Assembly: GCF_000372725.1 (NCBI RefSeq)
Contig: NW_005201298.1
Coordinates: 254,198-318,197 of the forward strand
Direction of reading: 5' to 3'
From: Emiliania huxleyi CCMP1516
Taxonomy: Eukaryota; Haptophyta; Isochrysidales; Noelaerhabdaceae
Length of the DNA stretch: 64,000 nt
In this document: piece by piece, positions 32,301 to 45,134 of the stretch
Position numbering within the stretch: the stretch's first letter is position 1
How the letters are laid out: each line of letters starts with the position of its first letter
Position numbers and translations under genes: made by a program
Notes under the pieces: generated by a model
Told to the model about the DNA's origin: nothing
The model's database searches: none
The model's input: only the letters and a program-made list of their open reading frames with translations

Positions 32301-35300
32301 CTGGACGGGCGCTGCCGCGGAGGGGTGGGTGGTGCGCGCCAAGGGCAAGACGGGCCAGAAGTGGGGCAACTGGATCTACGTCGGCCCCTCCGGCACAAAG
32401 TACCACTCCAAGGTTGCCGCCTTCGAGGCGCGAGACGCGGAGGCGCACCGCGCGGCCGACACGGACTCCGTCGCCCTCTCGCGCCTCAAGAGCGAGGCGG
32501 GGCCGCCAGAGGCGCTCGTCGGCGCGCGCGTGTCCGTGTTGTGGTCGGAGGAGGGCGGGGCGGGGGCGTGGTACCCGGGGCAGCTGTGGGCCTTCGACGC
32601 GGCGACGCGCGAGTACCACATCCTCTACGACGACAACTCGGAGGAGCGGCTCGACCTCACAAAGGTCAAGCACCGGCTCGTCTACCAGCTGCAGCCGCCG
32701 CACCTGCTGCGCTCGCGCAACCCGCCCGCGCCGGAGGTGGGGCCGACGTCACCGCCTACTCGTGGCCGCCTACTAGTGATTACTAATTATGAATATGAAT
32801 TACAGGTGAGCGACGTCACCGCCTACTCGTGGCCGCCGCTGCTCGCCGCGGTCGCGTTGCGCCTCCTCCGCCACTGGGACCCGGCGTGCGTCATCGACGA
32901 CACGCCCCCCGACCCACACGCCCCACCCGGCCAACCTCACGGCGACAGCGCGGGCGGCGCTGCGCCGTCCGCCTCTTCGCCCGCCGAGCTTGCGCCGCGC
33001 CTGCAGCCAGCGCAGCCCTCGGCTGGCGGCGCCTCCGCACGCAAGAGCGACCCCATGGAGGCAGCTCGGCTCGCGCAGTGCCGCGACACGTCCGGGACAC
33101 GTCCGGGACATGTCCGGGACATGTCCGAACAGGTGGAGGCCGCGGCCCCGGCCTCGACCTCGCCGGCCTGCGGCGGCGGCGCGGCTGTCGCCAGCCCCGG
33201 CGGCGGCGGCGGCTTGGCCGTGTCCGTGCAGGCCGCAGGTCGGGCGAGCGCAGAGGGAGGAGGCTGCCCCGACCCCGCCCCCTCGCCGCGCGCGCGCGTC
33301 AAGCGGCAAGGCTCGAGAGTAGCCGAGAGGAGCCGAGAGGAGCCGAGAGTGGCCGAGGTGAGCCGAGGTGAGCCGAGGTGAGGCCGAGGTGAGGCCGAGA
33401 GGAGCCGAGAGGAGCCGAGAGTGGCCGAGAGTGGCCGAGAGTGACCGCCCTCCAAAGCCAACAACGCGTTCCTGCGGCTCTTCCGCCCCTCTAGGCTCGC
33501 TCGGCGGCCTGCCGCCCCGCTCCCACCTCTACTGCATCTCCTCTCCACCTCGGCTCCACCTCCGCCCCTCCAGGTTCGCTCGACGGCCTGCTGCCAACCT
33601 CGCCCCCCTCGAAGCCGCTCTCGTCCGGCGGTGACGCCTCCGCCCTCGCGCTGCCCTCGGCCTGCGGCGGAGCGAGCCAGCTGGAGCCCGCCATCCGCGC
33701 GCTGCTGGGCCAGTCGCCGTCGCTCGCCCACGAGGTCTACAGCCGGCTGCCGCCGCTGCAGAAGCTGGGCTTGCTGCGCGTGCTCGTCGACGGCGCGTGC
33801 GACTCGCCGCACACCGCCAAGGCGGTGGACGAGGCGATGGCGAGGCGGAGGGGGGTGCTGGAGCGTGAGGAGGAGGCGGAGAAGGAGAAGAGGCGCGAGA
33901 CGCGCACGCTGCGCGACGAGGCGCGGCACGCGCTGCGCGAGCAGCTAGCAGAGCAGCGCGAGGCGGCGGGCGAGGAGGGGGAGCAGCTCTTGCCGGCCGA
34001 GGTGAGTGAGGTTGCGGTTAGCCTCGAGGTGCAGAAGCGGCAGGAGGCGCTAGCGTGCGGCGGGCAGGTGGAGGCCCTCTCGCGCGAGGCGCTTCCTTCA
34101 CGACTCCCTCCCCATCTCTCATTCCTCCATGGCAGGTGGAGGTGCTGTCGCGCGAGGCGCTGCAGCAGGCGGAGTCCGACCTCTCGCCATCGAGCTCGAG
34201 TTGTTAATTAATCAGTTAGGTAATCATAATTAATTAATAGGCGGAGTCCGACCTCGCTGTCGAGCTCGAGCTGCTAATTAATCAGTTAGGTAATCATTTA
34301 ATTAATTAATAGGCGGAGTCCGACCTCGCTGTCGAGCTCGAGTTGTTAATTAATTAGTTAGGTAATCATAATTAATTAATAGGCGGAGTCCGACCTCGCT
34401 GTCGAGCTCGAGTTGTTAATTAATTAGTTAGGTAATCATTTAATTAATTATTAGGCGGAGTCCGACCTCGCTGTCGAGCTCGAGCTGCTAATTAATCAGT
34501 TAGGTAATCATTTAATTAATTAATAGGCGGAGTCCGACCTCGCTGTCGAGCTCGAGTTGTTAATTAATTAGTTAGGTAATCATTATTAATTATTAGGCGG
34601 AGTCCGACCTCGCTGTCGAGCTCGAGCTGCAGGCCGCGAACGGGATCGACTCCGACGGACGCGACTTCTCGGCCGCCGATCGGGAGTGGCACCGTCAAAG
34701 AGTCACGGCTCAATGCGCGACTCTCGCTCTCCATGAGTTAGGCCGCCGACTTGGAGGGCATCGTTGCGCGGCGCGACCTGATCAAGCACCGGCGGGACAC
34801 CTTTGGCCCAGCGCGCGACGCGGCGCAGTAGAGGGCTTGCGAGGGCCGCGCAGTCTCGCGCAATCTCGCCCACTCTCGCCTCGCTTGTGGCGTGTAGGCG
34901 CAGGAGGGTCTGCGGGCCGCAGCCTCGTCCGGGGACGCCGCGGTGATGGAGGCGCGAGATGTGGGGAGATATGGGGAGATATGGGGAGATATGAGGACGC
35001 CGCGGTGATGGAGGCGCGAGATGTGGGGAGATATGGGGAGATATGGGGAGATATGAGGACGCCGCGGTGATGGAGGCGCGAGATGTGGGGAGGTAGCGGG
35101 AGATATGGGGAGATATGGGGAGATATGAGGACACCGCGGTGATGGAGGCGCGAGATAGGGGGAGATAGGGGGAGAGATAGGGGGAGATCGCGGTGATGGA
35201 GGCGCGCGCCGCGCAGGGCCGGATTCGGTGAGAGGATGCCGAGTCACCGCCCTCGCTCTGCGGTTCCCTTAGGCTGCGCTCGAGGCGGCGCGTGCGGCCG

Positions 35301-36178
35301 CCCTCGAGGGGGATTGCGACGAGGACGGGATCGGGCCGGGCGGGCGGTGGGTGGCGGCGGAGACGCGGGACGTGTACACCGCGCTGCACGAGATGCACAA
35401 GTACCGCGACGAGAGGGTCGCCGAGGGGAGGCGCCAGCTCGAGCTCTCACAGACCATCGTCCGCACCGCGCCGCTCGGGCGAGACCGGTATGGCCGGCGG
35501 CACTGGCTCGTACAGCCGCTTGAGGCGCGGGACAATCGCCCCCGACGCACCTCGGCCGCACCTCGGCTGCACCTCGGCTGCATCTCGGCCGCACCTCGGC
35601 TGCACCTCGGCTGCATCTCGGCCGCACCTCGGCTGCACCTCGGCTGCACCTCGGCTGCACCTCGGCTGCACCTCGGCCGCACCTCGGCTGCACCTCGGCT
35701 GCACCTCGGCTGCACCTCGGCTGCACCTCGGCTGTACCTCGGCTGCACCTCGGCCGCACCTCGGCTGCACCTCGGCTGCACCTCGGCCGCACCTCGGCTG
35801 CACCTCGGCTGCACCTCGGCCGCACCTCGGCTGCACCTCGGACGCACCTCGGCCGCACCTCGGCTGCACCTCGGCCGCACCTCGGCTGCACGTCGGGGCT
35901 AGGAACCGCGGGACCAGCCGCACGTCTGGTGCGAGCCGCGCTCGAGCGAGCTCGTCGGCGGCATCGTCGAGCCGCCGCGCGAGGCGAGCAGGGCAGCAGA
36001 CGGCGGCGAGTCGCGGCCGTGCGGCAAGAGGGACTGGCAACACTTTGTGGGGGAGTCCGCCTGTGCCGCGCTCGCCGCGTCGCTCGACGAGCGCGGCGAG
36101 CGGGAGAGCCACTTGCGCGCCTCCCTCGAGCGCACCCTCCGCTCGCGCCAGCTACAGCGCCTGGCGGCCTCCGGCTGA
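29333..36178 (+). CDS. Chromatin protein: bromodomain, MBD/TAM-like, DDT, Tudor-like and WHIM modules
   Basis: Exons on one strand encode: an N-terminal coil ([16 protein letters not shown]); a bromodomain ([32 protein letters not shown], 29.5-29.75 kb); a methyl-CpG-binding/TAM-like module ([35 protein letters not shown], 30.1-30.25 kb); a basic coil; a DDT-like [12 protein letters not shown] ... [20 protein letters not shown]; a second TAM-like part ([20 protein letters not shown]); a Tudor-like module ([27 protein letters not shown]); and WHIM-like pieces ([37 protein letters not shown]). It ends QLQRLAASG, stop 36176-36178. DDT+WHIM proteins are ISWI remodeller partners. About fifteen introns, many with duplicated exon pieces, e.g. 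near 29960/30040. The first exon is missing from my model; 29333 follows a CCGCAG acceptor. It could be two genes, but the module order argues for one. Confidence 0.75.
30628..30850. repeat. 23 bp minisatellite intron in the DDT gene
   Basis: About nine to ten copies of a 23 bp unit (AGACACCGGACAGGCCC plus TTCCCC) at exact 23 bp spacing (30628, 30651, 30674 and on). It is bounded by CTGCTGCAGG on both sides (about 30595 and 30860), giving a candidate GA/AG or cryptic-donor intron. Confidence 0.85.
31720..32180. repeat. 77 bp amplified exon-intron unit, five regular copies
   Basis: GCTGC(T/C)CC-(C/T/G)TCGGAGCT begins at 31857, 31934, 32011, 32088 and 32164 (spacing 77, 77, 77, 76), preceded by two diverged copies. 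Each unit is an exon end of about 17 bp plus an AT-rich segment (AGCTCATTACTAGCTCATTG) ending TTGATTACAG. The last copy leads into the exon encoding [12 protein letters not shown]. Confidence 0.9.
33300..33450. repeat. 10 bp array, unit AGCCGAGAGG, in the DDT gene
   Basis: Around twelve units with AGAGTGGCCG and GAGGTGAGCCG variants, following an ACACGTCCGGG/ACATGTCCGGG array at 33085-33130 in the same region. The GT-containing variants supply possible 5' splice sites. Exon borders here are unclear. Confidence 0.8.
34169..34640. repeat. Seven-copy 70-72 bp exon-intron amplification
   Basis: The exon piece GCGGAGTCCGACCTC begins at 34169, 34241, 34313, 34383, 34455, 34527 and 34597 (spacing 72, 72, 70, 72, 72, 70). 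Each is followed by AT-rich DNA ending AATAG or ATTAG (TTAATCAGTTAGGTAATCAT). The DDT protein needs a single copy ([16 protein letters not shown]), so the best model is one intron CAGCAG|GC...TTAG|GC of about 430 bp built from repeated units. Confidence 0.92.
34930..35200. repeat. Nested repeat: exon piece with 10 bp array GGGGAGATAT
   Basis: A piece beginning GACGCCGCGGTGATGGAGG plus CGCGAGAT recurs about four to five times at 60-70 bp spacing. Each copy carries three or four 10 bp units of GGGGAGATAT. It is the same design as at 34169-34640, but with a minisatellite instead of AT-rich filler. Confidence 0.87.
35550..35895. repeat. 11 bp array, unit CACCTCGGCTG, about thirty copies
   Basis: CACCTCGGCTG/CACCTCGGCCG units fill the last large intron of the DDT gene, between GGCGCGGGACAATCGCC and GGAACCGCGGGACCAGCCGC. 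It stays open in several frames ([10 protein letters not shown] on the plus strand), which produces spurious long ORFs. Confidence 0.92.
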
Positions 36179-36182
36179 GAGT

Positions 36183-36195
36183 GGGGGGGGGGGGG

Positions 36196-36270
<75 letters not shown>
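36183..36270. repeat. Poly-G then (GA)n tract right after the DDT stop codon
   Basis: About 16 G are followed by about 35 GA dinucleotides, starting five bases after the stop codon at 36178, so the tract should lie in the 3' UTR. Confidence 0.88.
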
Positions 36271-36279
36271 GGGGAAGGT

Positions 36280-38035
36280 CCTGCTGGGCCCCGGGGGGCA
36301 TCCATGCCGCCATGCTTCACTGATCACTGATCAGCCGTGATTGACGACCGCGCTGGCGGCCGCGCCGTCGCGAGCATGGAGAGAACAACCTTTGGAGTTT
36401 GGAGAGACCGGCGGTACGTGACGCGCGGCGTTTGAGGGAGATGTAAACGGGGGGGGGGGGGGGGCTTCCAGAAAGCGGCTTCCAATCTATCTTGTAGAAT
36501 GTAGAGAGAACGAGCGCAGCCGACACAGCAGCTGCGCGCGGTAACCGCTATCGGACTCTGCCACGGTGTGGGCCGGCGCGGGGCCCCCCGGAGGCACCGT
36601 GCGCCGCGCCGCAGTGCGGAATCCGGAAACGGGGCCCCGGCGCTCAGAGTCGCTCAGAGCACCGACTTCCCGAATGATTACGGTTGATTAGAGGGCAGAT
36701 TTGGAGAGATCTCGAGGAGTACATACAGATAGACCCTCCAACCATCAGAAACCTCCAACCTGATCGGTCGTACTGACCGCGACAGATCACTGCAGACAGC
36801 AAACAGGCCGACGTCTGCACGCGGCCGGCCGGGCGAGAGGCTTGACACGATCCGACTCTGCGACCCTGACGCTGCTACTCTAGCTATCAGACGTGCACTG
36901 CTGACTGCTGCCACCATGTGCGACCGGTGCTGGCCCACTTGGTGGCCTTCCCGGTCAGTGGTGAGGCGCAGTTCAGAGCTGTCGATGGCGCGATGCCGCA
37001 CTGGTCCCACATTGGTGACACGATACCACCAAGTTTGCCGGTCCAAGAGAGAGGCACCGGCGCTGTCCTGAGAAGGTGCGTGGTCCCTCTTGACTGCCCA
37101 TGCGCGCGAGGCTGTGTAGGCATAGCCTCGAGAGTGCCAGCAGCCAATCCGAGGCAGTTTGTGACGCGCATTGCGATTTGCGTCAGAAGCGTGCACGCGC
37201 TGGAAGGACACCTTCCTACTGGCCGCAGGATCAGGTCGTCACTGAATGCTTGATACTAAGGCCGCGAGCTATGCAGGTGATCAATTGTGCATCATGGCAC
37301 GGTCAGCAGCGCCGACTAGCATGAAAACAAGTGGCCGCAAGAACGCCGAATTCCGTAGAATTTAAACAAAACAACTCTCTCTCACAGCAGACAGGCTCGA
37401 CACAGGTGCGAACTGGCGCGTGCTAGTACTATCACCGGCACACCACCGGAGCCGCCTAAGCGATTCCGTAGAAAACAAGTAAAAAATCGAGAAAAAAGAA
37501 AAAATGAAAAAAGCGGCGCCTGCGGCGGGCCATGGAGCCCCATCTCCCCCCCGCAAGGGGCGTGCGCGAGACAGGGCTCGGGGCCCTTTTCTGTGAGCAG
37601 GGATTCCCTCCCGGCGGGGGTTGTGGCGGGCGGAGAGCCGGCATGGGAATCGCCGGCCCCCACCCAGGGGGTGCCCCTGCCAGGCGCCGCAAGCGGTGCC
37701 CGGCAGGTGCCCGGCAGGAGCGGGTGCCCCCACCCCTAGCAAAGCAAGAAATCGCGCGTTTACGCACCCGGCAAAAAGTCGGGCCTGGGCAAAAGCAGGT
37801 GCCCGGGAGGGAGCAGGACGTTGCGGAGATCAGCAGGAGGATGTACGAAGAGATTAGGAGCAGCAGGGACCCGAGGGACCATGTGGAAGACGGCTAGTGC
37901 TAGTCCCCCATCGGGAGGACGACCCCGGCTAGCCGCCGACCACACCCACAAAGAACCCTGCACAAAGACCGCAGGGCGGGGACCTGTTCCTTTTTACCCA
38001 TCTCCTAGTAGAGGTGTCCGTTTTATTTATTTATT
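36280..38035. other. Gene-poor spacer with a moderate-GC island and repeat pieces
   Basis: No host gene is supported. From about 36680 to 37320 base composition is closer to balanced than the surroundings. The minus strand holds a 177-codon frame there (36678-37211: MSFQRVHASDANRNARHKLP...) without a recognisable domain. 37362-37460 is a copy of the dispersed repeat with CTCTCTCACAGCAGACAGGC and TCGACACAGGTGCGAACTGG. 37470-37900 is a diverged GC-rich stretch with GTGCCCGG repeats. The 36.7-37.3 kb part may be foreign DNA or an old element. Confidence 0.4.
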
Positions 38036-38038
38036 TAG

Positions 38039-38330
38039 GTGCCCGGCAAAAGCAGGTGCCCGGCAACTCCATGGCCCATAGAGCAGCCCCTCTTCGACTC
38101 CGACGACGATGTGCTCAACCGGCACATCGTGCGCATGGGCGGCGGCTCCGTCTTCATCAAGCTGTGCAAGGGGAGCAAGCGCTGGAGGATGGCGACGAGG
38201 CGGCCGGCGACGAGGACGGCGATGCGGTCAGAGAGGAAGGAGGCCTCCTCCATGAGGTGGGTGGTGAGGATCATGCCTCGGCCGGAGCGCATCTCGTGGA
38301 TCACCTGTTTGGGGGGGGGGGGGGTTGGTG
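38039..38330 (-). pseudogene. ABCA-type transporter ATP-binding fragment
   Basis: The minus strand encodes QVIHEMRSGRGMILTTHLME followed by EASFLSDRIAVLVAGRL. This is the D-loop-to-H-loop end of an ABC nucleotide-binding domain of the A subfamily (LTTHLMEEA with the switch His). Conserved sequence stops after VAGRL, where an ABCA would continue with a Gly-Ser-x-x-x-Lys motif in another frame. No Walker A or signature motif is nearby. It is a fragment from a duplicated gene or one exon of a broken copy. A poly-C stretch (38310-38330) lies just upstream. Confidence 0.55.
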
Positions 38331-38663
38331 GAGGCGGCGGAGGAGGTGGTGGTGGTGGAGAGAGAGGAAGGGAAGGGGTGGATGGGTCATTGAAAAGAGA
38401 ATAAGAGGAGGAAGCAGAGCGCGCGGATTCACCAGAGCCGCAGACGACGCGAGATGCATCTTGGACACTTGGAGCACTTGCCTGTATGCCTGAATGGAGC
38501 ACTTGGAGTGCGGTCATCAACCACAGGTAGGTAGGTAGAAAGGTGAAGAACAGTCAGGCTCGGACTGGACATCAGCGCGCTATCTTGTTCCCGCGAATTC
38601 TTTTTCAAACACTGGCGCCACTTAACCACCTCGCACCTGCCGCTAAGCGCTCCCCATCCCCCG

Positions 38664-39240
38664 ATGGCTGATGGAATCACCAGTGTGATGACGTACTCGT
38701 CCAAGAGGGATGATTACGTGGAGGTCTTCAGCTTCGACCGCGCTAAGGACCCGCGCCTCGCATCTCTGCCGGCAACGGTGCGTTTTGAGAAGGAGGCCTA
38801 CACGAAGCATGTGCATGCTCCCGCCCTCGGGGGACAGGCTGAGATCGAGTTCGAGCAGCGTTGCGACTGCAAGTCCGCCGAGAAGTTCGTGGAGCATATG
38901 AAGGGGAGCCAGAGATGCCTTATCGGCGCCGAGGTCACGATTTGGAAGATTGTGCCTCGTGGGGGTGGGCGGTACGCGGTCACGCTGCGGCTCCCGGCTC
39001 CGCCGCCGCAGCCGGAGGCGGTCCCACCGCCGCAGGCGACCCCGCAGCCGCAGGCGACCCCGCAGCCGCAGGCAGCTGCACAGCCGCAGGCGACCCCGCA
39101 GCCGCAGGCGATCCCGCAGCCGCTGCCGCAGCAGCAGCACGCCGCCGGCAGCTCCGCCGAGCACGCTGGCAAGAGGCCGCTGGACGCCGCGTCGAGCGGG
39201 CCGCCGCCCCTGCCCCCGGCTCATCGGGCGCATCTGCAGA

Positions 39241-39288
<48 letters not shown>

Positions 39289-42200
39289 AGCCGCCGCCGC
39301 CGCCGCCGCCGCCGCAGCAGCCGCAGCAGCAGCAGCAGCAGCAGCAGCAGGCCAGCAGCAGCCTGCCGCCGCCGCAGCAGCCGCGGCCTCCGCCGCCACA
39401 GCAGCAGCCGCCTCTGCAGCAGCTTCAGCCCCTAGAGCCGCCGCCGCCGCAGCAGCAGTCCCGGCCGCGGGTGAGTGAGCTCGAGGCCGCGCAGCGGCTG
39501 CAGCAGTGGCCGAGGGGAGGGGTCGCGCTGCGGCCGGACGGGGGAGGGACGCTTGGCAAGCCCGTCCGGCTCTTCTCCAACTTCTCGCCCGTCCGCGTGA
39601 GGGAAGGCGGCGTGGAGGTGCACCAGTACTCGCTGGCGTACCTCAAGGGCGAGGGAGAGGAGCTCGAGCTCCGGACAACGCAGCGGCGGCGCGACGTGCT
39701 CCTCGAGTTCAAGGACAACATCGACGTCGCTTTTGGCGTCCGCGAGGGGGCAGCGTGGGTGTGGGACGGGGACAAGATCTTCATCTCGACGCGGCGGATC
39801 GACAGCCTCTCGATGGAGCGGCCCGGCCTCAAGCTGACGTGGCAGTACGCGAGGTCGCTCCGGCTCGAGGGCGACCACCGGGAGGTGTACCAGGCGCCGT
39901 CGCTGCTCTGTCCCAACCCCTCTGCGCGCTATTGCAATAGAACCCCCCCCCCCCCCCCCCCGACTGGACAGGTGTACGACCTCGTGCTGCGGCATGAGCA
40001 GTCGATGATGTTCAAGGCGGTCGGCAAGGCCATCTTCAACCCGGACCGGCAGACCTGGCGAGACAGGTTCCAGAACCTGAACAAGACGCTGTGGCTCGGC
40101 CACCGGCAGAGCGTTGTCCGCGGCGAGGGCGGCACGCCTATGCTGCTCGTCGACAAGGCGGTCACTTGCGTGCTGCGGCCGGTTAAACTCATCGAGTTTC
40201 TCTGCGTCGAGCTCGGGCTGCGGCAGCACCGCAAGCTGAGCACGCAAGAGCTGGCCGCCGAGCTGCGCAAGCCAAAGGTGCTCGCCGACGTCCGCAAGCA
40301 GCTCAACAAGCGCAAGGCGAGCCCCCTCCGCCTCCGCGCCCCCACCCCTCCTCCCTCCGCCTCTGTCTCCACCCCCGCTCCACCATCTACCCACCGCGCC
40401 GCCTCATTCGCAGGTGACGCACCGCCACCCGCAGTACGCGGAGTGGAGCCAGCGCTGGGAGGAGCACAAGCGCAAGGGCAAGAGCGGCATCGGTCCGAGC
40501 CGCCCCCTCACCGACGTGAGCGACAAGCTGCCGCGCGAGCACTTCTTCGAGACACCCCAGGAGCTGCGGCAGCAGCACCCCGCGGCTGAGATCTCGGTGC
40601 AGGACTTCTTTCGGCTGCGGTACGGCATCGAGCTGAAGCACCCCGAGCTGGTTCTGGTCGGGTTTGGGAAAGGCGGCCGTAACCTCGTCCCGATGGAGCT
40701 GTGCGACTTCGTCGGGGGCGAGGCGGCGCGGCTGGCCACGGCGGATGAGCGCTCCAAGCTGGTCAAGGAGACCTCGCAGCCTCCGGCGCAGCGACTCGAA
40801 GAGATTCGGACATTGCAGAGAGACGTCGGCCGCGACGCCACTTGCCGCGCGTTCGGGCTCGAGGTCGGACCGCTGCTGGACAACGTGCCCGGCCGCGTCC
40901 TTCCGGTGATGAGCCTCGGGTACGGGCCCGAGAACAACCCGCGTGTCGCGATTCCAGAGGCGGGCGGCAAGTTCCGCGGCAACTGGCGCACCCCGCCCGG
41001 CGCCACGTACATCCGACCTGGAAACGTGCAGCGGTGCGTGGTGGGCCTTTTCCCGCCATCCGGCAAGGATCACCAGCACTTCCTCGACGTGGGCGGGCTG
41101 CAGCGTGGGCTCAGCGGGCTGATTGCGGATGCGGGGAAGCTGGGCCTGAATCTCGACTTTGGGCCCCTCGTCCGCCTCGAGGGGAGGGAGGTCCGGCTTC
41201 AGGACCCCTCGCTGCTGATGTGCCTCCGGGACACGTCCAGCGCCGAGGAGGTGGAGCAGGAGCTGGCGCGCGCCTTTGGCGAGCTGGGGGACAATGTCTT
41301 GCTGCTGGCGATTATCCCTGACCAGAACAATAACGCGCGCCCCTTCTTGTCCGCGGCGCCCCAACGCACGAGACTCCCACCGTCCCTCCCTTTTGTCTCA
41401 CGTAGGCGTGGCAGCACCCCATCCGGGCGACCAACAAGGCGCTCTGCTCGCGCATCGGCATCGCGGTGCAACACTGCAAGGTGAACAAGTTCAAGTCGCC
41501 TCCGCCGGTTTAAGCGCTCCGCTCCTCGCCGCTTCTCTTGCGCTCTCTTAGACCCGACTTCCGGCTACAGGGCTACTGGAGCAACCTGCTGGACAAGCTC
41601 AACCTCAAGGCGCTCGGCACAAACTACTACCCGCTGTGCGAGGTGCCCGGCGGCGGCTTGCAGCCCGGCTTGCAGCTGCTGCGGGAGTGCCCGACGTTGC
41701 TGCTCGGCTGCGATGTCCACCACGCCGCGCCCGGCTCGAGCAGGCCCTCCTACGGCGCGCTGGTCGGCACGGTGGACAAATTCTTCTCTTCCCACTACAC
41801 CGAGGTGCGGGCAATGACTGGCCGGCAGGAGTGCATCCCGGTAGACGACATGCAGAGCATGGTGCGCGAGCAGCTGAAGGCCTTCTACCGGTACAACGGC
41901 ATACCTCCCCAGCGCATCATCTGCTATCGCGACGGCGTGGCGCACAACCAGTTCGAGGAGGTGCACGAGGTCGAGATACACGCGATTGAGCGGGCGTGCC
42001 ACGCGATTGAGCAGGGGTACCAGCCTCAGATCGTCTTCATCGTGGAGCAGAAGGGCGGCGGCGCGCGCTTCTTTGCGAACGAGAATGGGCGCGTGCCCGG
42101 CCAGCAGATGGGCAACCAGCCTCCTCTCACGGTGGTCGACACTGTGGTGGTGGACGAGTCGACCTTCAGCTTCCACTTGACCCCTCACCACGGCATGAAG

Positions 42201-42476
42201 GGGACGTCTCGCGGCAACCTGTACTCTGTGCTGCGCAACGACCCCAACCTCTCCTCCGACGACCTGCAGCGCTTCACGAGCCAGCTCTGCCACCTCTTCC
42301 AGCGCTGCAAGAAGATCGTCTCCAAGGTTGCCCCAAACTACAACGCTCACCTCGCTGCGGAGATGTGGGGGCTCAAGGAGGAGCGCGAAAGCTTCTCCGA
42401 CACGGCCTCGGTCAGCAGCGACGCCGCCGCATGCGACGTGCACGAGCGCCTGAAGACGCGTCTCTTCTACACATGA
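38664..42476 (+). CDS. AGO: Argonaute-family protein (slicer residues retained)
   Basis: Small-RNA-guided silencing protein. The N-terminal 110 residues (MADGITSVMTYSSKRDDYVE...) are not a standard Argonaute part and lead into Pro/Gln repeats (39.0-39.45 kb). The Argonaute N domain starts at GKPVRLFSNFSPVRV; PAZ/linker is near RPVKLIEFLCVELGLRQHRK; MID/PIWI run from about 40.9 kb to the end. PIWI shows the first Asp in LLLGCDVHH, the second in ICYRDGVAHNQFEE and the His in LTPHHGMKGTSR, consistent with an intact Asp-Glu-Asp-His set. Stop at 42474-42476. Introns visible: 39889-39970 (GAG|GTGTAC...ACAG|GTGTAC with a poly-C body), about 40316-40413, about 41335-41404, and about 41484-41552. Cytosolic or nuclear RNA silencing is inferred. 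Confidence 0.9.
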
Positions 42477-42479
42477 ACG

Positions 42480-43090
42480 CATGGGCCGGGCGCGTTTGTT
42501 TTGATCTCTCGAGATACGTTACCGGTTCTCTCGTAGAGGGGGGGAGTTTGGTCGAAGAACCGAGGACACGCACCGAAGTGCGAAGAAGTCACCGAAGGCG
42601 GGGCCAGGGCGGGGCGGCCGGGGGCGGGCGGCGGGGCCCGCTCCACCGGGGGCGGACACGCACACGACCGGTTTACCATACTCTCTCGACCCACGAGACC
42701 CTCCGCCCTCCGGCGGTCTCGTCTTGAACTCTTGATTACGATTACGAAACCTCGAGAGGCACGAGACGACACACACCAGTCGACTCGCACATACACACTC
42801 ACATACAAACTGGCCCGCTCACAACCCACATCTCCCGCTCACACACCCCACATCCCGCCGAAGTGGGCGGTCGTGGTCGCGGTGCGAGAGGTGGGCTGGC
42901 TCTCCGCTATCTCATATCTTTGTCGACTGGATGCGTGCCCACACAGCTGCCGCGTCGCGCCAGCCGGCGGCGGGGAGCCAATACGCCGTGGCCCCTGGCG
43001 GCGGGGACCTCTCCACCCCTCCACCTCTCCACCTCTCCCTCCCCACCTCTCCACCTCCCTCTCCACCGCTGCACTGGCGATGCCTCCGCC
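42480..43090. other. Argonaute-ankyrin convergent spacer
   Basis: No gene is seen. The plus-strand part is the presumed 3' UTR of the Argonaute gene. From 42990 to 43080 there is a pyrimidine-rich CCACCTCTCCACCTC stretch near the 3' end of the minus-strand ankyrin gene. Confidence 0.5.
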
Positions 43091-43092
43091 CC

Positions 43093-45000
<1,908 letters not shown>

Positions 45001-45134
45001 GAAAAGGTTTATGCATAAAAAAAACCAGCAGAGAAACTATTGTTTTTATTCCCGCTGAAAATCGCTTCGAAAAAGAATATACAATCGGAAGAATAACGTA
45101 TAAAGGCCAACCCACGACAAAATAGCGCCCGTGA

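Noticed and set aside
34169-34640. CRISPR-like array (repeats with spacers)
   Set aside because: Spacers are themselves repeats, the repeat is coding exon sequence of a eukaryotic gene, and no cas genes exist. It is an amplified intron unit.
35244-36320. Long minus-strand ORF with [11 protein letters not shown] repeats
   Set aside because: It is antisense of the CACCTCGGCTG array and (GA)n tract; the conserved WHIM-type coding is on the plus strand.
38039-38404. Plus-strand frame with DSDDDVLNRHIVRMGGGSVFIK
   Set aside because: It looks protein-like over 30 residues but overlaps the ABCA fragment on the other strand and turns into Arg-rich shadow; not enough to call a gene.
39432-40394. 320-codon minus-strand ORF
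   Set aside because: Antisense of the Argonaute N/PAZ region; no recognisable motif.
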